Translations under genes and position numbers: made by a program
Part shown: positions 38,024-46,143 of the stretch, in pieces
Numbering within the stretch: position 1 is the first letter of the stretch
How the letters are laid out: the number at the start of each line of letters is the position of its first letter
Source: Nitrobacteraceae bacterium AZCC 2146
GTDB lineage: Bacteria; Pseudomonadota; Alphaproteobacteria; Rhizobiales; Xanthobacteraceae
Direction: 5' to 3'
Assembly (NCBI GenBank): GCA_036924855.1
Contig: JBAGRP010000001.1
Span: forward strand, 2,790,001 to 2,854,000
Length of the DNA stretch: 64,000 nt
The notes under the pieces: model-generated
What the model saw: the letters and a program-made list of their open reading frames with translations, nothing else
Told to the model about the DNA's origin: nothing
Database searches by the model: none

Positions 38024-38444
38024 TCACCTAGTTACACCTCATGATATTGTGATTGCTGATCAATTTCGGATTTTGGTGATTTTCAAGCGACCTGTCTGTT
38101 TAATTCGTAGGCACAAAATTTGACCATGCACTCAGCATTTCGGCTAAAAAACGTGCAAATGTGACGATTTGTCTAAATTTCATGCAGCGGTATTTTGTCG
38201 CTGCGTTGACGCTATCCACGATTCATCTTGAAACCGCCGTGTTAGTGTTCCATATGACCGGGACGACCTTGAGAATCATCAGGTCACTGCGAGCCGCGTG
38301 TTCTGAGCCCGTCCAACGGTTTCTGGCTTGCCCCTTCAGCTAACCAAAACCGACGCCCCAGACACGCGGGTGTCTCTGACACCCCCTCGCGCGCTCCTGG
38401 CTTGATTGCCGGGCGCCTGCTTTCATTATGGAAAGATCCCTCTT
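38024..38444. other. AT-rich intergenic region between urtA and the RNA helicase gene
   Basis: About 420 bp, markedly more AT-rich than its surroundings up to about 38260. It holds the upstream activating region for the sigma-54 promoter and the helicase promoter and leader. Small hairpins are visible: GCAGCG/CGCTGC at 38183-38203 and GACAC/GTGTC at 38361-38374. I see no convincing gene. Confidence 0.5.
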
Positions 38445-39893
38445 TTGACCTCCTTTCAGGAATTCGGCCTGGCCGATCCCATTACCCGTGCGCTCAAGGA
38501 AGAAAACTACACCACCCCAACTCCGATCCAGGCGCAGACCATTCCCATCGCCATCACCGGCAAAGATGTCATCGGTATCGCCCAGACCGGCACCGGCAAG
38601 ACCGCGTCCTTCGCGCTCCCGATCCTCCACCGCCTGCTCGAGAACCGCGTCAAGCCGCAGCCGAAGACCTGCCGCGTGCTGGTGCTGAGCCCGACCCGCG
38701 AACTCTCCGGCCAGATCCTCGAGAGCTTCAACGCCTATGGCCGCCACATGCAGCTGACCTCGGCGCTGGCCATCGGCGGCGTGCCGATGGGCCGCCAGGT
38801 GCGCTCGCTGATGCAGGGCGTCGATGTGCTCGTCGCCACCCCGGGCCGACTGATCGATCTCGTCCAGAGCAACGGCCTGAAACTCAACATGGTTGAGTTC
38901 CTGGTGCTCGACGAAGCCGACCGCATGCTCGACATGGGCTTCATCAACGATATCAGAAAGATCGTCGCCAAGCTACCGATCAAGCGGCAGACGCTGTTCT
39001 TCTCGGCCACCATGCCGAAGGATATCGCCGAACTCGCCGAGCACATGCTGAAGGATCCGGCCCGCGTCGCGGTGACCCCGGTGTCCTCCACCGTGGAGCG
39101 CATCGCCCAGCGCGTGATCCATGTTGATCACTCCGCCAAGCCGACCATCCTCGCCCAGATCTTGAAGCAAGAGACGGTCAACCGCGCGCTGATCTTCACC
39201 CGCACCAAGCATGGCGCCGACAAGGTCGTGAAAGGCCTCGAGCGCGCCGGCATCCGCGCCGACGCGATCCACGGCAACAAGTCGCAGAACCACCGCGAGC
39301 GCGTGCTGGCCTCGTTCCGCACCGGCGAGATCCGCACCCTGGTCGCCACCGACATCGCCGCCCGCGGCATCGACGTCGATGGAATTACCCATGTGGTGAA
39401 TTTCGACCTGCCGAACATTCCGGAGACCTACGTCCACCGCATCGGCCGCACCGCGCGCGCCGGCGCCGAAGGTATTGCGATCTCGCTTTGCGCCGGCGAG
39501 GAAATGGCGTATCTGCGCGATATCGAAAAGCTGATCCGCATCTCGCTTCCGAAGGAAGACCGCCGCACCCCCGGCCGCAACGACGTCGGTCCGGCACCTT
39601 CGCAGAATCGCGGCGGTCAGAATCGTAACGCTCGCCCCGCGTCGCCGCGGAGCAACGACGGCGCGCCGGGTCAGAACTCGCGCAACCGTCGTCGCCCAGC
39701 CGGTGGCGGCAACGGTGGTGCACCGCAACCGAACCGCGATCATGCGCGACACGAGAATACCCGGCATGAGCCGACCGCACGTCCGGCCCCCCAGGCCGCA
39801 ACTACTGCTAAAGAAGGGATGCAAGGCGTTGCCTTCCTGCATCGCGAAAGCCGACCGAACACCACACCGAACCGTACCCAGCGTCCGCGCTAA
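38445..39893 (+). CDS. DEAD-box RNA helicase (RhlE type)
   Basis: 482 residues from a TTG at 38445 ([13 protein letters not shown]); an upstream start at 38406 would add 13. All helicase motifs are present: Q motif TPIQ, motif [50 protein letters not shown] and [10 protein letters not shown]. The last 100 residues are low-complexity Arg/Asn/Gln/Pro/Gly, a likely RNA-binding tail. It unwinds structured RNA, typically at low temperature. An IF-1 paralogue follows after 24 bp and a cold-shock gene is 600 bp away. Confidence 0.93.
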   Translation: MTSFQEFGLADPITRALKEENYTTPTPIQAQTIPIAITGKDVIGIAQTGTGKTASFALPILHRLLENRVKPQPKTCRVLVLSPTRELSGQILESFNAYGRHMQLTSALAIGGVPMGRQVRSLMQGVDVLVATPGRLIDLVQSNGLKLNMVEFLVLDEADRMLDMGFINDIRKIVAKLPIKRQTLFFSATMPKDIAELAEHMLKDPARVAVTPVSSTVERIAQRVIHVDHSAKPTILAQILKQETVNRALIFTRTKHGADKVVKGLERAGIRADAIHGNKSQNHRERVLASFRTGEIRTLVATDIAARGIDVDGITHVVNFDLPNIPETYVHRIGRTARAGAEGIAISLCAGEEMAYLRDIEKLIRISLPKEDRRTPGRNDVGPAPSQNRGGQNRNARPASPRSNDGAPGQNSRNRRRPAGGGNGGAPQPNRDHARHENTRHEPTARPAPQAATTAKEGMQGVAFLHRESRPNTTPNRTQRPR

Positions 39894-39917
39894 CCGTCGA
39901 TCGATCTGGAGCTAACA

Positions 39918-40199
39918 ATGGCCAAAGAAGAGCTGATCCAGTTCGAAGGACTGGTGACCGAAATCCTTCCCGATGCGCGCTATCGCGTGCAACTGGATGC
40001 GGGACATGAAATCGTTGCCTACACCGCAGGCAAGATGAAAAAGAACCGCATCAAGACCCTGGCAGGCGATCGCGTGACGATCGAGATGTCGCCCTACGAT
40101 CTCGAAAAGGGCCGGCTGATATTCCGTCACAAGGACGAGCGTCCCGGCGGTGGTGCTCCGCGTGGTGCACCGCCGCGCGGCCAGTTCCGTCGTCGCTGA
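39918..40199 (+). CDS. infA: translation initiation factor IF-1 paralogue with basic C-terminal tail
   Basis: 93 residues. The first 70 are a standard S1/OB-fold IF-1: [20 protein letters not shown], then [22 protein letters not shown] and [15 protein letters not shown]. They are followed by about 22 extra residues rich in Gly, Arg and Pro that ordinary 72-residue IF-1 lacks. Its place directly after an RNA helicase suggests an auxiliary, perhaps cold-related, initiation factor or RNA chaperone, with the housekeeping infA elsewhere. That last point is inference. Confidence 0.88.
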   Translation: MAKEELIQFEGLVTEILPDARYRVQLDAGHEIVAYTAGKMKKNRIKTLAGDRVTIEMSPYDLEKGRLIFRHKDERPGGGAPRGAPPRGQFRRR

Positions 40200-40458
40200 T
40201 ACGACGACGTCGCTGATACCGTCCGAAAGGACGAGGGCACTGCAACAACAACTACACCGCGCGTGGCACCACATGCTGCGCGCGGATTCGAAGCGTTCCG
40301 CGACTGTTCGTGCACTATCAAAAAATCGTGCGCGTCAGGATTGTCTTAAGAACCAGCTTCGCTTAACATGAGCTAATCGATTTTCGGCCGGACGACATTA
40401 TCTATCCCCCGGTACAGCCGGTCTAGACTGACGACCCTTCCAAAAATTCGATGTCACC

Positions 40459-40478
40459 AGCCCACATGATCGTGGGCT
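40459..40478 (+). promoter_or_regulatory. leader hairpin upstream of the cold-shock gene
   Basis: AGCCCAC-ATGATC-GTGGGCT, a perfect 7-bp stem about 30 nt before the start codon, inside a 300-bp non-coding stretch (40200-40509). Cold-shock genes often have structured leaders that control translation. The remainder of the stretch shows no gene. Confidence 0.45.
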
Positions 40479-40509
40479 ACTACTATATTCTTGAGAAGGG
40501 ACTACCCCC

Positions 40510-40722
40510 GTGAGCATGGGAACTGTGAAGTGGTTTAACGCGACCAAGGGCTTCGGCTTCATTCAGCCGGATGACGGCGGCAACGATGTGTTCGTGCACA
40601 TCAGCGCTGTCGAGCGTGCCGGCCTTGGCACCCTGCGTGAAGGCCAGAAGATCAGCTACGAAATCGTCGCCGATCGTCGCTCTGGCAAGTCTTCGGCCGA
40701 CAATCTCCGCGCCGCCGGCTAA
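40510..40722 (+). CDS. cspA: cold-shock protein, CspA family
   Basis: 70 residues, a single cold-shock (OB-fold) domain. RNP-1 KGFGFI and RNP-2 VFVHI are intact in [20 protein letters not shown] and [14 protein letters not shown]. It is a nucleic-acid chaperone. The start is GTG at 40510 or ATG at 40516, with GAAGGGA upstream. It ends at a strong terminator and lies downstream of the helicase/IF-1 pair. Confidence 0.95.
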   Translation: MSMGTVKWFNATKGFGFIQPDDGGNDVFVHISAVERAGLGTLREGQKISYEIVADRRSGKSSADNLRAAG

Positions 40723-40770
40723 ACGAAATTTCGTCAGCGCAAGCTACGGGATTTTGCCGACACCAATACG

Positions 40771-40800
40771 AAAAGGCCGCGCTTCCAGCGCGGCCTTTTT
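40771..40800. terminator. bidirectional terminator after cspA
   Basis: AAAAGGCCGCG / CGCGGCCTTTTT with a short loop. It serves cspA on the plus strand and the convergent pilus gene ending at 40841 on the minus strand. Confidence 0.88.
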
Positions 40801-40840
40801 GCTTGCCGGATCGATCCGGCGACCTCGGGGCTCACAGCAT

Positions 40841-41458
40841 TTATGGGGCGCAATCCGTCGGGAACTGGACGCATGTCGTTTGCCGCGGCCGCGTATAGGT
40901 TGACTCGCTAAGCGTCAGGCCGGCCTTTGGTACCACCCAGCCGATGATCGGCTTATAGGGATAAGTGACCTGACTCAGGATCAGATACTGGTTCGGCAGG
41001 TAATTGCCCGACGAATCCTTGCCGATCAGATCCGTCGGCACGGGGACCACGGTGTTCTTGGCCAGCATGGCATCTCCCCGGCTCCACTGCACCTTGGCGG
41101 TCTTCGATGCGGGGTCGAGATAGACCTGGCTGATGGTGGCGACCAGCGGCGTCTTGTCGAAAGGCGTCAGCATCGCATCGGCGATCACAAAGAAGTTGGT
41201 GAAATCCGTTTCGGTGACCGTCGCGTAGCGAGACGCCAGGTCGGACAGGGTCTGCGCCACCATCGTCACCTTGCGATCGGTCGCGACGCCCAAAGAGACA
41301 TCGACCATGCCGAACAACATCACCAGCAGAAGCGGCAAGATCATCGCAAATTCGACCGCCGCAAGGCCGCTGGCATCGCGCCGCAAGCGCGCCACCGACC
41401 GCCGCCAACGAACCAACACTTCCGATCGCGCGCGCATCTTCATGATCATGACCATCAT
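40841..41458 (-). CDS. TadE-family pilus assembly protein, second gene
   Basis: 205 residues. A basic N terminus is followed by the TadE signature DASGLAAVEFAMILPLLLVMLFG (residues about 27-49, split here), a prepilin-like membrane helix with the conserved Glu. A periplasmic domain of about 150 residues follows, with a CVQFPTDCAP end. It is a minor pseudopilin of the Tad/Flp system. The start overlaps the stop of the preceding TadE gene (ATGA). It could equally be called TadF. Confidence 0.85.
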   Translation of the reverse strand: MMVMIMKMRARSEVLVRWRRSVARLRRDASGLAAVEFAMILPLLLVMLFGMVDVSLGVATDRKVTMVAQTLSDLASRYATVTETDFTNFFVIADAMLTPFDKTPLVATISQVYLDPASKTAKVQWSRGDAMLAKNTVVPVPTDLIGKDSSGNYLPNQYLILSQVTYPYKPIIGWVVPKAGLTLSESTYTRPRQTTCVQFPTDCAP

Positions 41459-42003
41459 TGGGGGCGGAAAGCGCCGGTCGCCGCCAGCAGGCGTTTGCTG
41501 CTGGTGCTGCCGCGGCCGATATTGGCAATGTTGTAGCCGAGCCGCGTGACGAACAACGGCCACTGGTAGAACGAGCGAACCACAACGGTGCTGGTGGTGT
41601 CGCCTGCCGCCGGCGGCTGATAAACAAAACCGGTGCCAACGAAATTTCCGCTGGAGTCGATCGGATCGGAAATCGTAAAGGCCGTCCCCGCGGCATACGT
41701 CCGAACATCGATGTAAAGAACGCTGCAGTCCATCAGCACTTTGACGCTGTCGCAGACCTTCTGTTTGAAATCTGCCTGAAGCGTTGTCTGGCTGGTATAG
41801 ATCAGCCGGCCGCTGTCCTGGACGGCGGTCTCAAGCACCTGGCCGGCGAAGAAAACCATTCCGGTCTCGATCACGGCGAAGATCAGCGCGAAAAAAATCG
41901 GCGCAATGAACGCGAACTCGACGGCCGCGGAGCCTCGCCTGCTACGGCGGAAGCGGCGCCACAGCTTGGCGGGCGCGGCAGCTGAAATGAATGGTAGCAG
42001 CAT
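41455..42003 (-). CDS. tadE: TadE-family pilus assembly protein
   Basis: 182 residues. RRGSAAVEFAFIAPIFFALIF (about 23-43, split here) is the TadE-like prepilin helix. The rest is a periplasmic domain with a CDSVKVLMDC cysteine pair. The ATG at 42003 is preferred; the frame is open to 42042. It follows a secretin N-domain gene by 180 bp, in which a palindrome with EcfG-like motifs lies, and is co-translated with the second TadE-like gene. Confidence 0.87.
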   Translation of the reverse strand: MLLPFISAAAPAKLWRRFRRSRRGSAAVEFAFIAPIFFALIFAVIETGMVFFAGQVLETAVQDSGRLIYTSQTTLQADFKQKVCDSVKVLMDCSVLYIDVRTYAAGTAFTISDPIDSSGNFVGTGFVYQPPAAGDTTSTVVVRSFYQWPLFVTRLGYNIANIGRGSTSSKRLLAATGAFRPQ

Positions 42004-42119
42004 CGGCAAAGCCCTTGGCGGCAGTGAAATAACTAGCACCAAGGCTTAACTGAAACAGATTGTTGAAGTGTTTCGCCCGATCGAGACAAGCTGCCCCGGC
42101 GCATTAACGGCGCGTTCAC

Positions 42120-42162
42120 CATGATCGGAACGCAAGGACGTTCTCGGGCGTTCCCGATCATG
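42120..42162. promoter_or_regulatory. palindrome containing EcfG-like promoter motifs on both strands
   Basis: Arms CATGATCGGAACG and CGTTCCCGATCATG form a near-perfect inverted repeat. On the minus strand GGAAC (42154-42150), 17 bp, CGTT (42132-42129) points at tadE. On the plus strand GGAAC (42127-42131), 17 bp, CGTT (42149-42152) points into the antisense of the upstream gene. It could also be a protein-binding site or a simple hairpin. Confidence 0.45.
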
Positions 42163-42183
42163 ACAATATCCGAAGATACAAGA

Positions 42184-42681
42184 TCAGTTGACCTTTGCCC
42201 CGACGCCCGATGCCTGGCCGCTGAGCGCGCCGGCCTGGTCCATGGTGGATTTGAAGTAGGTCTCGCCATCGCCCAGCGTCACCCGCCGTTGGCAGACCGG
42301 CGCACAACTGTAGGATTCGCGCTCGACGCCGCGATAGATCGTCACGACCTTGTCGGTCGGACCTTCCACCTGGATGACACGGTCCATCAGGATGGCGCCG
42401 GTGCGGTCCATGGCGATGACATTGGTGGCGCCGTAGCCCTTTCCGGTGACAACGACAATGCCGCCGGGCTGCAGCGTGACATCCGCGATCAGGGGATTGC
42501 CGACCACGATGGTGGCGATCCTGTCGGGAAATTTGACGAGCTTGGCCTGATCGACATTGACCGCGATCGGGTCATCCGCGGGAGCGGCGAGGCCACCGGC
42601 GGGAATGAGGAGAATTCCGGCCGCAAGCGACCGGAGCAAAAAAACCGCGCGCACGCGCGACCGCAACAACTGAAGCGACAT
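42184..42681 (-). CDS. pilus assembly protein with secretin N-terminal domain
   Basis: 165 residues with a signal peptide (ending near GLA-A). One domain matches the N-terminal domain of CpaC-type secretins: VKFPDRIATIVVGNPLIADV, then VVVTGKGYGATNVIAMD, about residues 45-110. CpaC in this same locus has the parallel VIDLPRDIKDVLVADPKIAN. The pore-forming part is absent. The tail has two cysteines (SCAPVC). It is probably an accessory periplasmic partner of the Tad secretin. Start ATG 42681. Confidence 0.8.
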   Translation of the reverse strand: MSLQLLRSRVRAVFLLRSLAAGILLIPAGGLAAPADDPIAVNVDQAKLVKFPDRIATIVVGNPLIADVTLQPGGIVVVTGKGYGATNVIAMDRTGAILMDRVIQVEGPTDKVVTIYRGVERESYSCAPVCQRRVTLGDGETYFKSTMDQAGALSGQASGVGAKVN

Positions 42682-42899
42682 CCTGTACTCCGGGACGATA
42701 CAAGCCGACAAAAGCAGATACGCAGCGGTGCCGGCGCCCGACATGGCAAATGTGCCGTTAATTGATGAAGGAAGAGGAAACAGCGATGCTCCTGCGACCT
42801 CGCGGACGGAGGAGACGCACATCGACCTTGGATCCTGGCCGGAAATGCGAGCTGCATTGCCAGAAGCTCAGTAAGACGCTCGACTGCCGACCACATTCG

Positions 42900-43080
42900 T
42901 CTTGGCCGGGCCAAAGCGCGAAGCGCGGCTTCGCTGGATGTCCCGGCCATCCATGATGTTCTGCGAGAACGTGGATGCCCGGCACAAGGCCGGGCATGAC
43001 GACCTCTCCGACTGAGCCTGATTTTGCTCGCTGCCTTTATGTTGGGCTATCGGGGCGGATTAGCGCAGCGTAATCCGCCC
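42900..43080. repeat. cluster of intergenic palindromes downstream of the sterol-desaturase-family gene
   Basis: A GGCCGGGCATGACG-type element spans about 42912-43004, with inner arms ATGTCCCGGCCAT and ATGCCCGGC. A separate hairpin, GGGCGGATTA/TAATCCGCCC, lies at 43053-43080, 10 bp beyond the stop of the gene ending at 43091, where it may act as a transcript end. The 42682-42899 stretch shows no gene. Confidence 0.55.
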
Positions 43081-43090
43081 TCCGAACTCT

Positions 43091-43918
43091 CTACTGCTTG
43101 AACGGATAGGCCAGCTGGCCGGCGAATTCGGTGGGCAGCGGCTCGCCGTCGACGCCGTAATTGTCGGGCAGTTCGCCTGCCGGCATCCGGAAGGTGCCGA
43201 ACAGAATGTCCCAGATCGGGAAGGTGCCGGCAAAGTTGGTATTGCCGCCGCGCTCCAGCGACGTGTGATGCCAGCGGTGGAACACCGGCGTGGCGAGCAC
43301 GTATCTCAGGGGCCCAAGCGTCCAGTTCAGATTGGCGTGCACGAAAGCCGAATGGAAGGTGGTGAACGGGCCGACCCACAGCATGATGTTCGGCGAAATG
43401 CCGGCCATCAGCAGGATGACGTCGACGGCGACGGTGCCGAGAAACAGGTTCACCGGGTGAAAGCGCGCCGCGGAGATCCACTCCACCTCTTCCGAGGAAT
43501 GGTGGATGGCGTGATATTTCCAGAAGCCGCCGCCGTGATACATCCGATGCAGCCAGTAGAGCATGAAGTCGGAAACCACCAGGAAGAACGCGGCCTGGGC
43601 CCAGAGCGGCATTTCCGACAGCGGCCCGTGACCATTGTCATAAAATGCGATCAAGTCGTCGGCGTCGTGAATATTAAAGACGACGGCGGCGCCAAGCACC
43701 AGAAGCCCGATCCGGACCACGCGGGTGATCAGTGGAACGAAGAACCAGTAACAGATGTCGGTGACGATTTCGGTTTTGCGCCACCATGGCTTGCCGGGAT
43801 TGCAGGCCCAGAAATACGACAGCACCGAAAAGACCAGGGCCAGCACGAGGGTGATCGGCACCACCTTGGTGATGGTTTGGCCGAACATGTCGAGGACTTC
43901 CATGGGCAAGGTGGACAT
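43091..43918 (-). CDS. sterol desaturase / fatty acid hydroxylase superfamily protein
   Basis: 275 residues, an integral membrane di-iron enzyme. Three histidine clusters are visible: HRMYH (about 123-127), HAIHH (about 136-140) and HRWHH (about 214-218). Four or more hydrophobic helices surround them. The superfamily hydroxylates or desaturates lipids, including sterols, hopanoids and fatty acids. It lies inside the Tad pilus region but has no known link to pili. Substrate unknown. Confidence 0.88.
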   Translation of the reverse strand: MSTLPMEVLDMFGQTITKVVPITLVLALVFSVLSYFWACNPGKPWWRKTEIVTDICYWFFVPLITRVVRIGLLVLGAAVVFNIHDADDLIAFYDNGHGPLSEMPLWAQAAFFLVVSDFMLYWLHRMYHGGGFWKYHAIHHSSEEVEWISAARFHPVNLFLGTVAVDVILLMAGISPNIMLWVGPFTTFHSAFVHANLNWTLGPLRYVLATPVFHRWHHTSLERGGNTNFAGTFPIWDILFGTFRMPAGELPDNYGVDGEPLPTEFAGQLAYPFKQ

Positions 43919-44027
43919 CGCGGCCTCATCTGATCAGGAAACCAAGAGGTACCGCCTCATGCTTAAGGAGCGATGAACCCGAAGTCAGGTTGCCGCGATG
44001 ACACCATCGAAGCCGTTAGAAATGCCC

Positions 44028-44042
44028 TTAAGTGTACATTTA
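44028..44042. promoter_or_regulatory. possible CtrA box upstream of the Flp pilin gene
   Basis: TTAA-N7-TTTA, one mismatch to the CtrA consensus TTAA-N7-TTAA, about 160 bp before the pilin start. CtrA controls pilA in Caulobacter, so the position is suggestive, but a one-mismatch match is common by chance. Confidence 0.3.
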
Positions 44043-44200
44043 CCGTGCTCAAGAAGAGACAAATGCGACCGACTTTCGTCGATCGAATTAACCGCACTGC
44101 AATTCCCCGATCCTAGTGTGCATGCATGGTCACGGTGCTGAGAACGCCGGGCAGACCAAACCTAAGTTCGACAGCCACGTGGACACATGGAGTTTATATT

Positions 44201-44365
44201 ATGAAGAATCTCGTTTCGCGTTTCGTGAAAGATGAGTCCGGCGCCACCGCCATTGAATACGGCCTGATCGCCGCTGGCATTTCGCTGGTGATCATCGCCG
44301 CCGTCAACGGCATCGGCGGCAAGCTGAACACCTCGTTCAGCGCGATCAACACCTCGCTGAAGTAA
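44201..44365 (+). CDS. Flp/Fap-type major pilin
   Basis: 54-residue prepilin. A short basic leader (MKNLVSRFVKDESG) ends at the cleavage glycine, followed by ATAIEYGLIAAGISLVIIAAV, with the conserved Glu-Tyr of Flp pilins. CpaA would cut after the glycine. The ATG at 44201 fits; an ORF from 44126 is only an extension. It stands alone with a strong terminator, as expected for an abundant structural subunit. Confidence 0.95.
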   Translation: MKNLVSRFVKDESGATAIEYGLIAAGISLVIIAAVNGIGGKLNTSFSAINTSLK

Positions 44366-44384
44366 GCGTCGCACCAGTCGCATG

Positions 44385-44414
44385 AAAGGCTCCGGTGTCC
44401 CCGGAGCCTTTTTT
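44385..44414 (+). terminator. intrinsic terminator after the pilin gene
   Basis: AAAGGCTCCGG / CCGGAGCCTTTTTT with a short loop, 20 bp after the pilin stop. It separates the abundant pilin message from the assembly genes. Confidence 0.9.
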
Positions 44415-44476
44415 GTTTCTGAATCCGTGGTGCCACCGTCGCACCGCGCAGCGCCCGCCGGACAAGGCCGCCCTCC

Positions 44477-44620
44477 ATGAAGAGACCCGCACCCGCGCCG
44501 ACGGCGCGACCCTCAATTGCCGAAAGCCTCGCGCTCCCTCGCGAGCCCGCGACCATCGTGTGCATGGCGCTGATCCTGGCGCTGGTCGCCCTCGCCGTCC
44601 GGATTGCCGACGTCTGGTAA
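44477..44620 (+). CDS. possible 47-residue single-pass membrane protein
   Basis: The ORF starts ATG 44477 and ends TAA at 44620. The N-terminal half is Pro/Ala/Arg-rich. The C-terminal half is one hydrophobic helix (TIVCMALILALVALAVRIAD). It lies between the pilin terminator and cpaA, on the same strand as the pilus genes. No family is recognised and a chance ORF cannot be excluded. Confidence 0.4.
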   Translation: MKRPAPAPTARPSIAESLALPREPATIVCMALILALVALAVRIADVW

Positions 44621-44696
44621 ATTCTTTCCTGTTTCCCGATTGTTCATTTCTGCTGGCTAGGCTCGCCCCCTGTCGCCGCAACAGGCCTGTGAAGCC

Positions 44697-45221
44697 ATGA
44701 TCCTCGATCTGACACGCCTGATACTGTTCCCGGCCCTGATGGCGTTCGCCGCGGCCAGCGACCTTTTCACCATGACGATCTCCAACCGCGTCTCGCTGCT
44801 GCTGGTGGCCGGCTTTGTCGTGCTGGCGATTTTCGGCGGTATGGGACTTCACGACATCTTGTCCCACGCCGGTGCCGGCGCGGCCGTGCTGGCTGTGGCC
44901 TTCACCTGCTTTGCCTTGGGGTGGGTCGGCGGCGGCGACGCCAAGCTGGCAGCAGCCACCGGACTCTGGTTCGGCTTCGGGCACCTGATGGACTACCTGA
45001 TCTATGCCTCGCTGTTCGGCGGCGCGCTCACCTTGTTCCTGCTCCAGTTCCGGCAATGGCCGCTGCCCTATGCGCTAGGCAGCCAGGCCTGGCTGCTCAG
45101 GCTGCACCACAAGGAGACCGGTATCCCCTACGGTATCGCGCTCGCTTTGGGCGCCCTGGTGGTCTATCCGGAAACCGAATGGATCAAGGTCGTCGATCTG
45201 ACCCGCCTCGCGATGCACTGA
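44697..45221 (+). CDS. cpaA: prepilin peptidase CpaA/TadV
   Basis: 174-residue polytopic aspartyl protease of family A24. The two catalytic aspartates are in AASDLFTMTISN (D22) and GWVGGGDAKLAAATG (about residue 81). Six hydrophobic segments are visible. It removes the leader of the Flp pilin and of the TadE-like pseudopilins. It has the short CpaA form without the methylase domain. Confidence 0.92.
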   Translation: MILDLTRLILFPALMAFAAASDLFTMTISNRVSLLLVAGFVVLAIFGGMGLHDILSHAGAGAAVLAVAFTCFALGWVGGGDAKLAAATGLWFGFGHLMDYLIYASLFGGALTLFLLQFRQWPLPYALGSQAWLLRLHHKETGIPYGIALALGALVVYPETEWIKVVDLTRLAMH

Positions 45222-45263
45222 ACGCCCCCGAACTTTCCGTTAAGGCGATTTAGATACCGCTCA

Positions 45264-45278
45264 TTAACCATGCTTTGA
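45264..45278. promoter_or_regulatory. possible CtrA box upstream of cpaB
   Basis: TTAA-N7-TTGA, one mismatch to consensus, about 70 bp before cpaB. A second TTAA half-site lies at 45240-45243. It is a candidate cell-cycle link for the cpaB-tadC operon, weak by itself. Confidence 0.3.
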
Positions 45279-45345
45279 CGAATAGCTGATCAACTCCCCA
45301 TTACAGCGGCGCAAGCGTCGCGGCGTAATGTGGAAAGTGAAGCGT

Positions 45346-46143
45346 ATGAATACCGCACGCATTGTGGTCCTGGCCATTGCTGTCGGCGCCGGCGGCGTTG
45401 CGCTGTACCTGGCGAGCAGTTCGGACCAGGGTCCGCCGCCGGCCGCGCCGGTCGCGCAGCTCCCTACCATGGACGTTCTCGTCGCCAAGTCCGATATCGC
45501 ACTGGGCCAGTCGCTCGGCGCGAACGACGTGCAGTGGCAGACCTGGCCGACATCGGCTGCAAGCGCCAGCGTCATCCGCCGCAACGAGCGCCCGAACGCC
45601 CCGACACAAATTGAAGGCGCGATCGCGCGTTCGCCGTTCATCGCCGGTGAGCCGATCCGCGAGCCGAAGCTGGTGCGCGCCAATGGCTCCGGTTTCATGG
45701 CCGCCGTGCTGCCAACCGGCATGCGCGCCGTCTCCACCGAAATTTCTCCGGAAACCGGCGCCGGCGGCTTCATCCTGCCGAACGACCGCGTCGATGTCAT
45801 CCTGTCTAAGCGCGACAAGAACCCTGACCGCGCCGCCTCCACCGACGTGGTGAATTCCGAAATCATCCTGAGCAACATCCGCGTGCTCGCCATCGACCAG
45901 GCGCCAAAGGAAAAAGACGGCCAGAACTCCGTGGTCGGCAAGACGGCGACGCTTGAGCTGAAGCCCGATCAAGCCGAGATGCTGGCGCGGGCGCGGCAAA
46001 GCGGCACGCTGTCGCTGGCACTGCGCGCGCTGGTCGATATCAACCTGCCCGAAATCAAGGCCGAAGACCAAACCAACAGCAAACGCGACAGCGTCAACGT
46101 GGTCCGCTACGGCGTCCCGACGACGACGACGATGCAGAGATGA
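45346..46143 (+). CDS. cpaB: Flp pilus assembly protein CpaB
   Basis: 265 residues with one N-terminal membrane anchor (ARIVVLAIAVGAGGVALYLA). A SAF/RcpC domain follows (VLVAKSDIALGQSLGANDVQWQTWP, about residues 43-67, split here), with GFILPNDRVDVIL after it. It acts in the periplasm with the secretin. The ATG at 45346 has GGAAAG at good distance; an ATG at 45328 is also in frame. First gene of cpaBCDEF-tadBC. Confidence 0.92.
   Translation: MNTARIVVLAIAVGAGGVALYLASSSDQGPPPAAPVAQLPTMDVLVAKSDIALGQSLGANDVQWQTWPTSAASASVIRRNERPNAPTQIEGAIARSPFIAGEPIREPKLVRANGSGFMAAVLPTGMRAVSTEISPETGAGGFILPNDRVDVILSKRDKNPDRAASTDVVNSEIILSNIRVLAIDQAPKEKDGQNSVVGKTATLELKPDQAEMLARARQSGTLSLALRALVDINLPEIKAEDQTNSKRDSVNVVRYGVPTTTTMQR

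Noticed and set aside
38129..38156. NtrC site upstream of the sigma-54 promoter
   Set aside because: TGCAC and GTGCA half-sites are about 20 bases apart instead of the short spacing of a real site.
38161..38343. 60-residue ORF in the urtA-helicase gap
   Set aside because: No convincing ribosome site, no family resemblance, and it overlaps the presumed promoter and leader region.
44395..44700. 101-residue ORF after the pilin gene
   Set aside because: It starts inside the pilin terminator and is Arg/Pro-rich; the 47-residue ORF in another frame is the better candidate.
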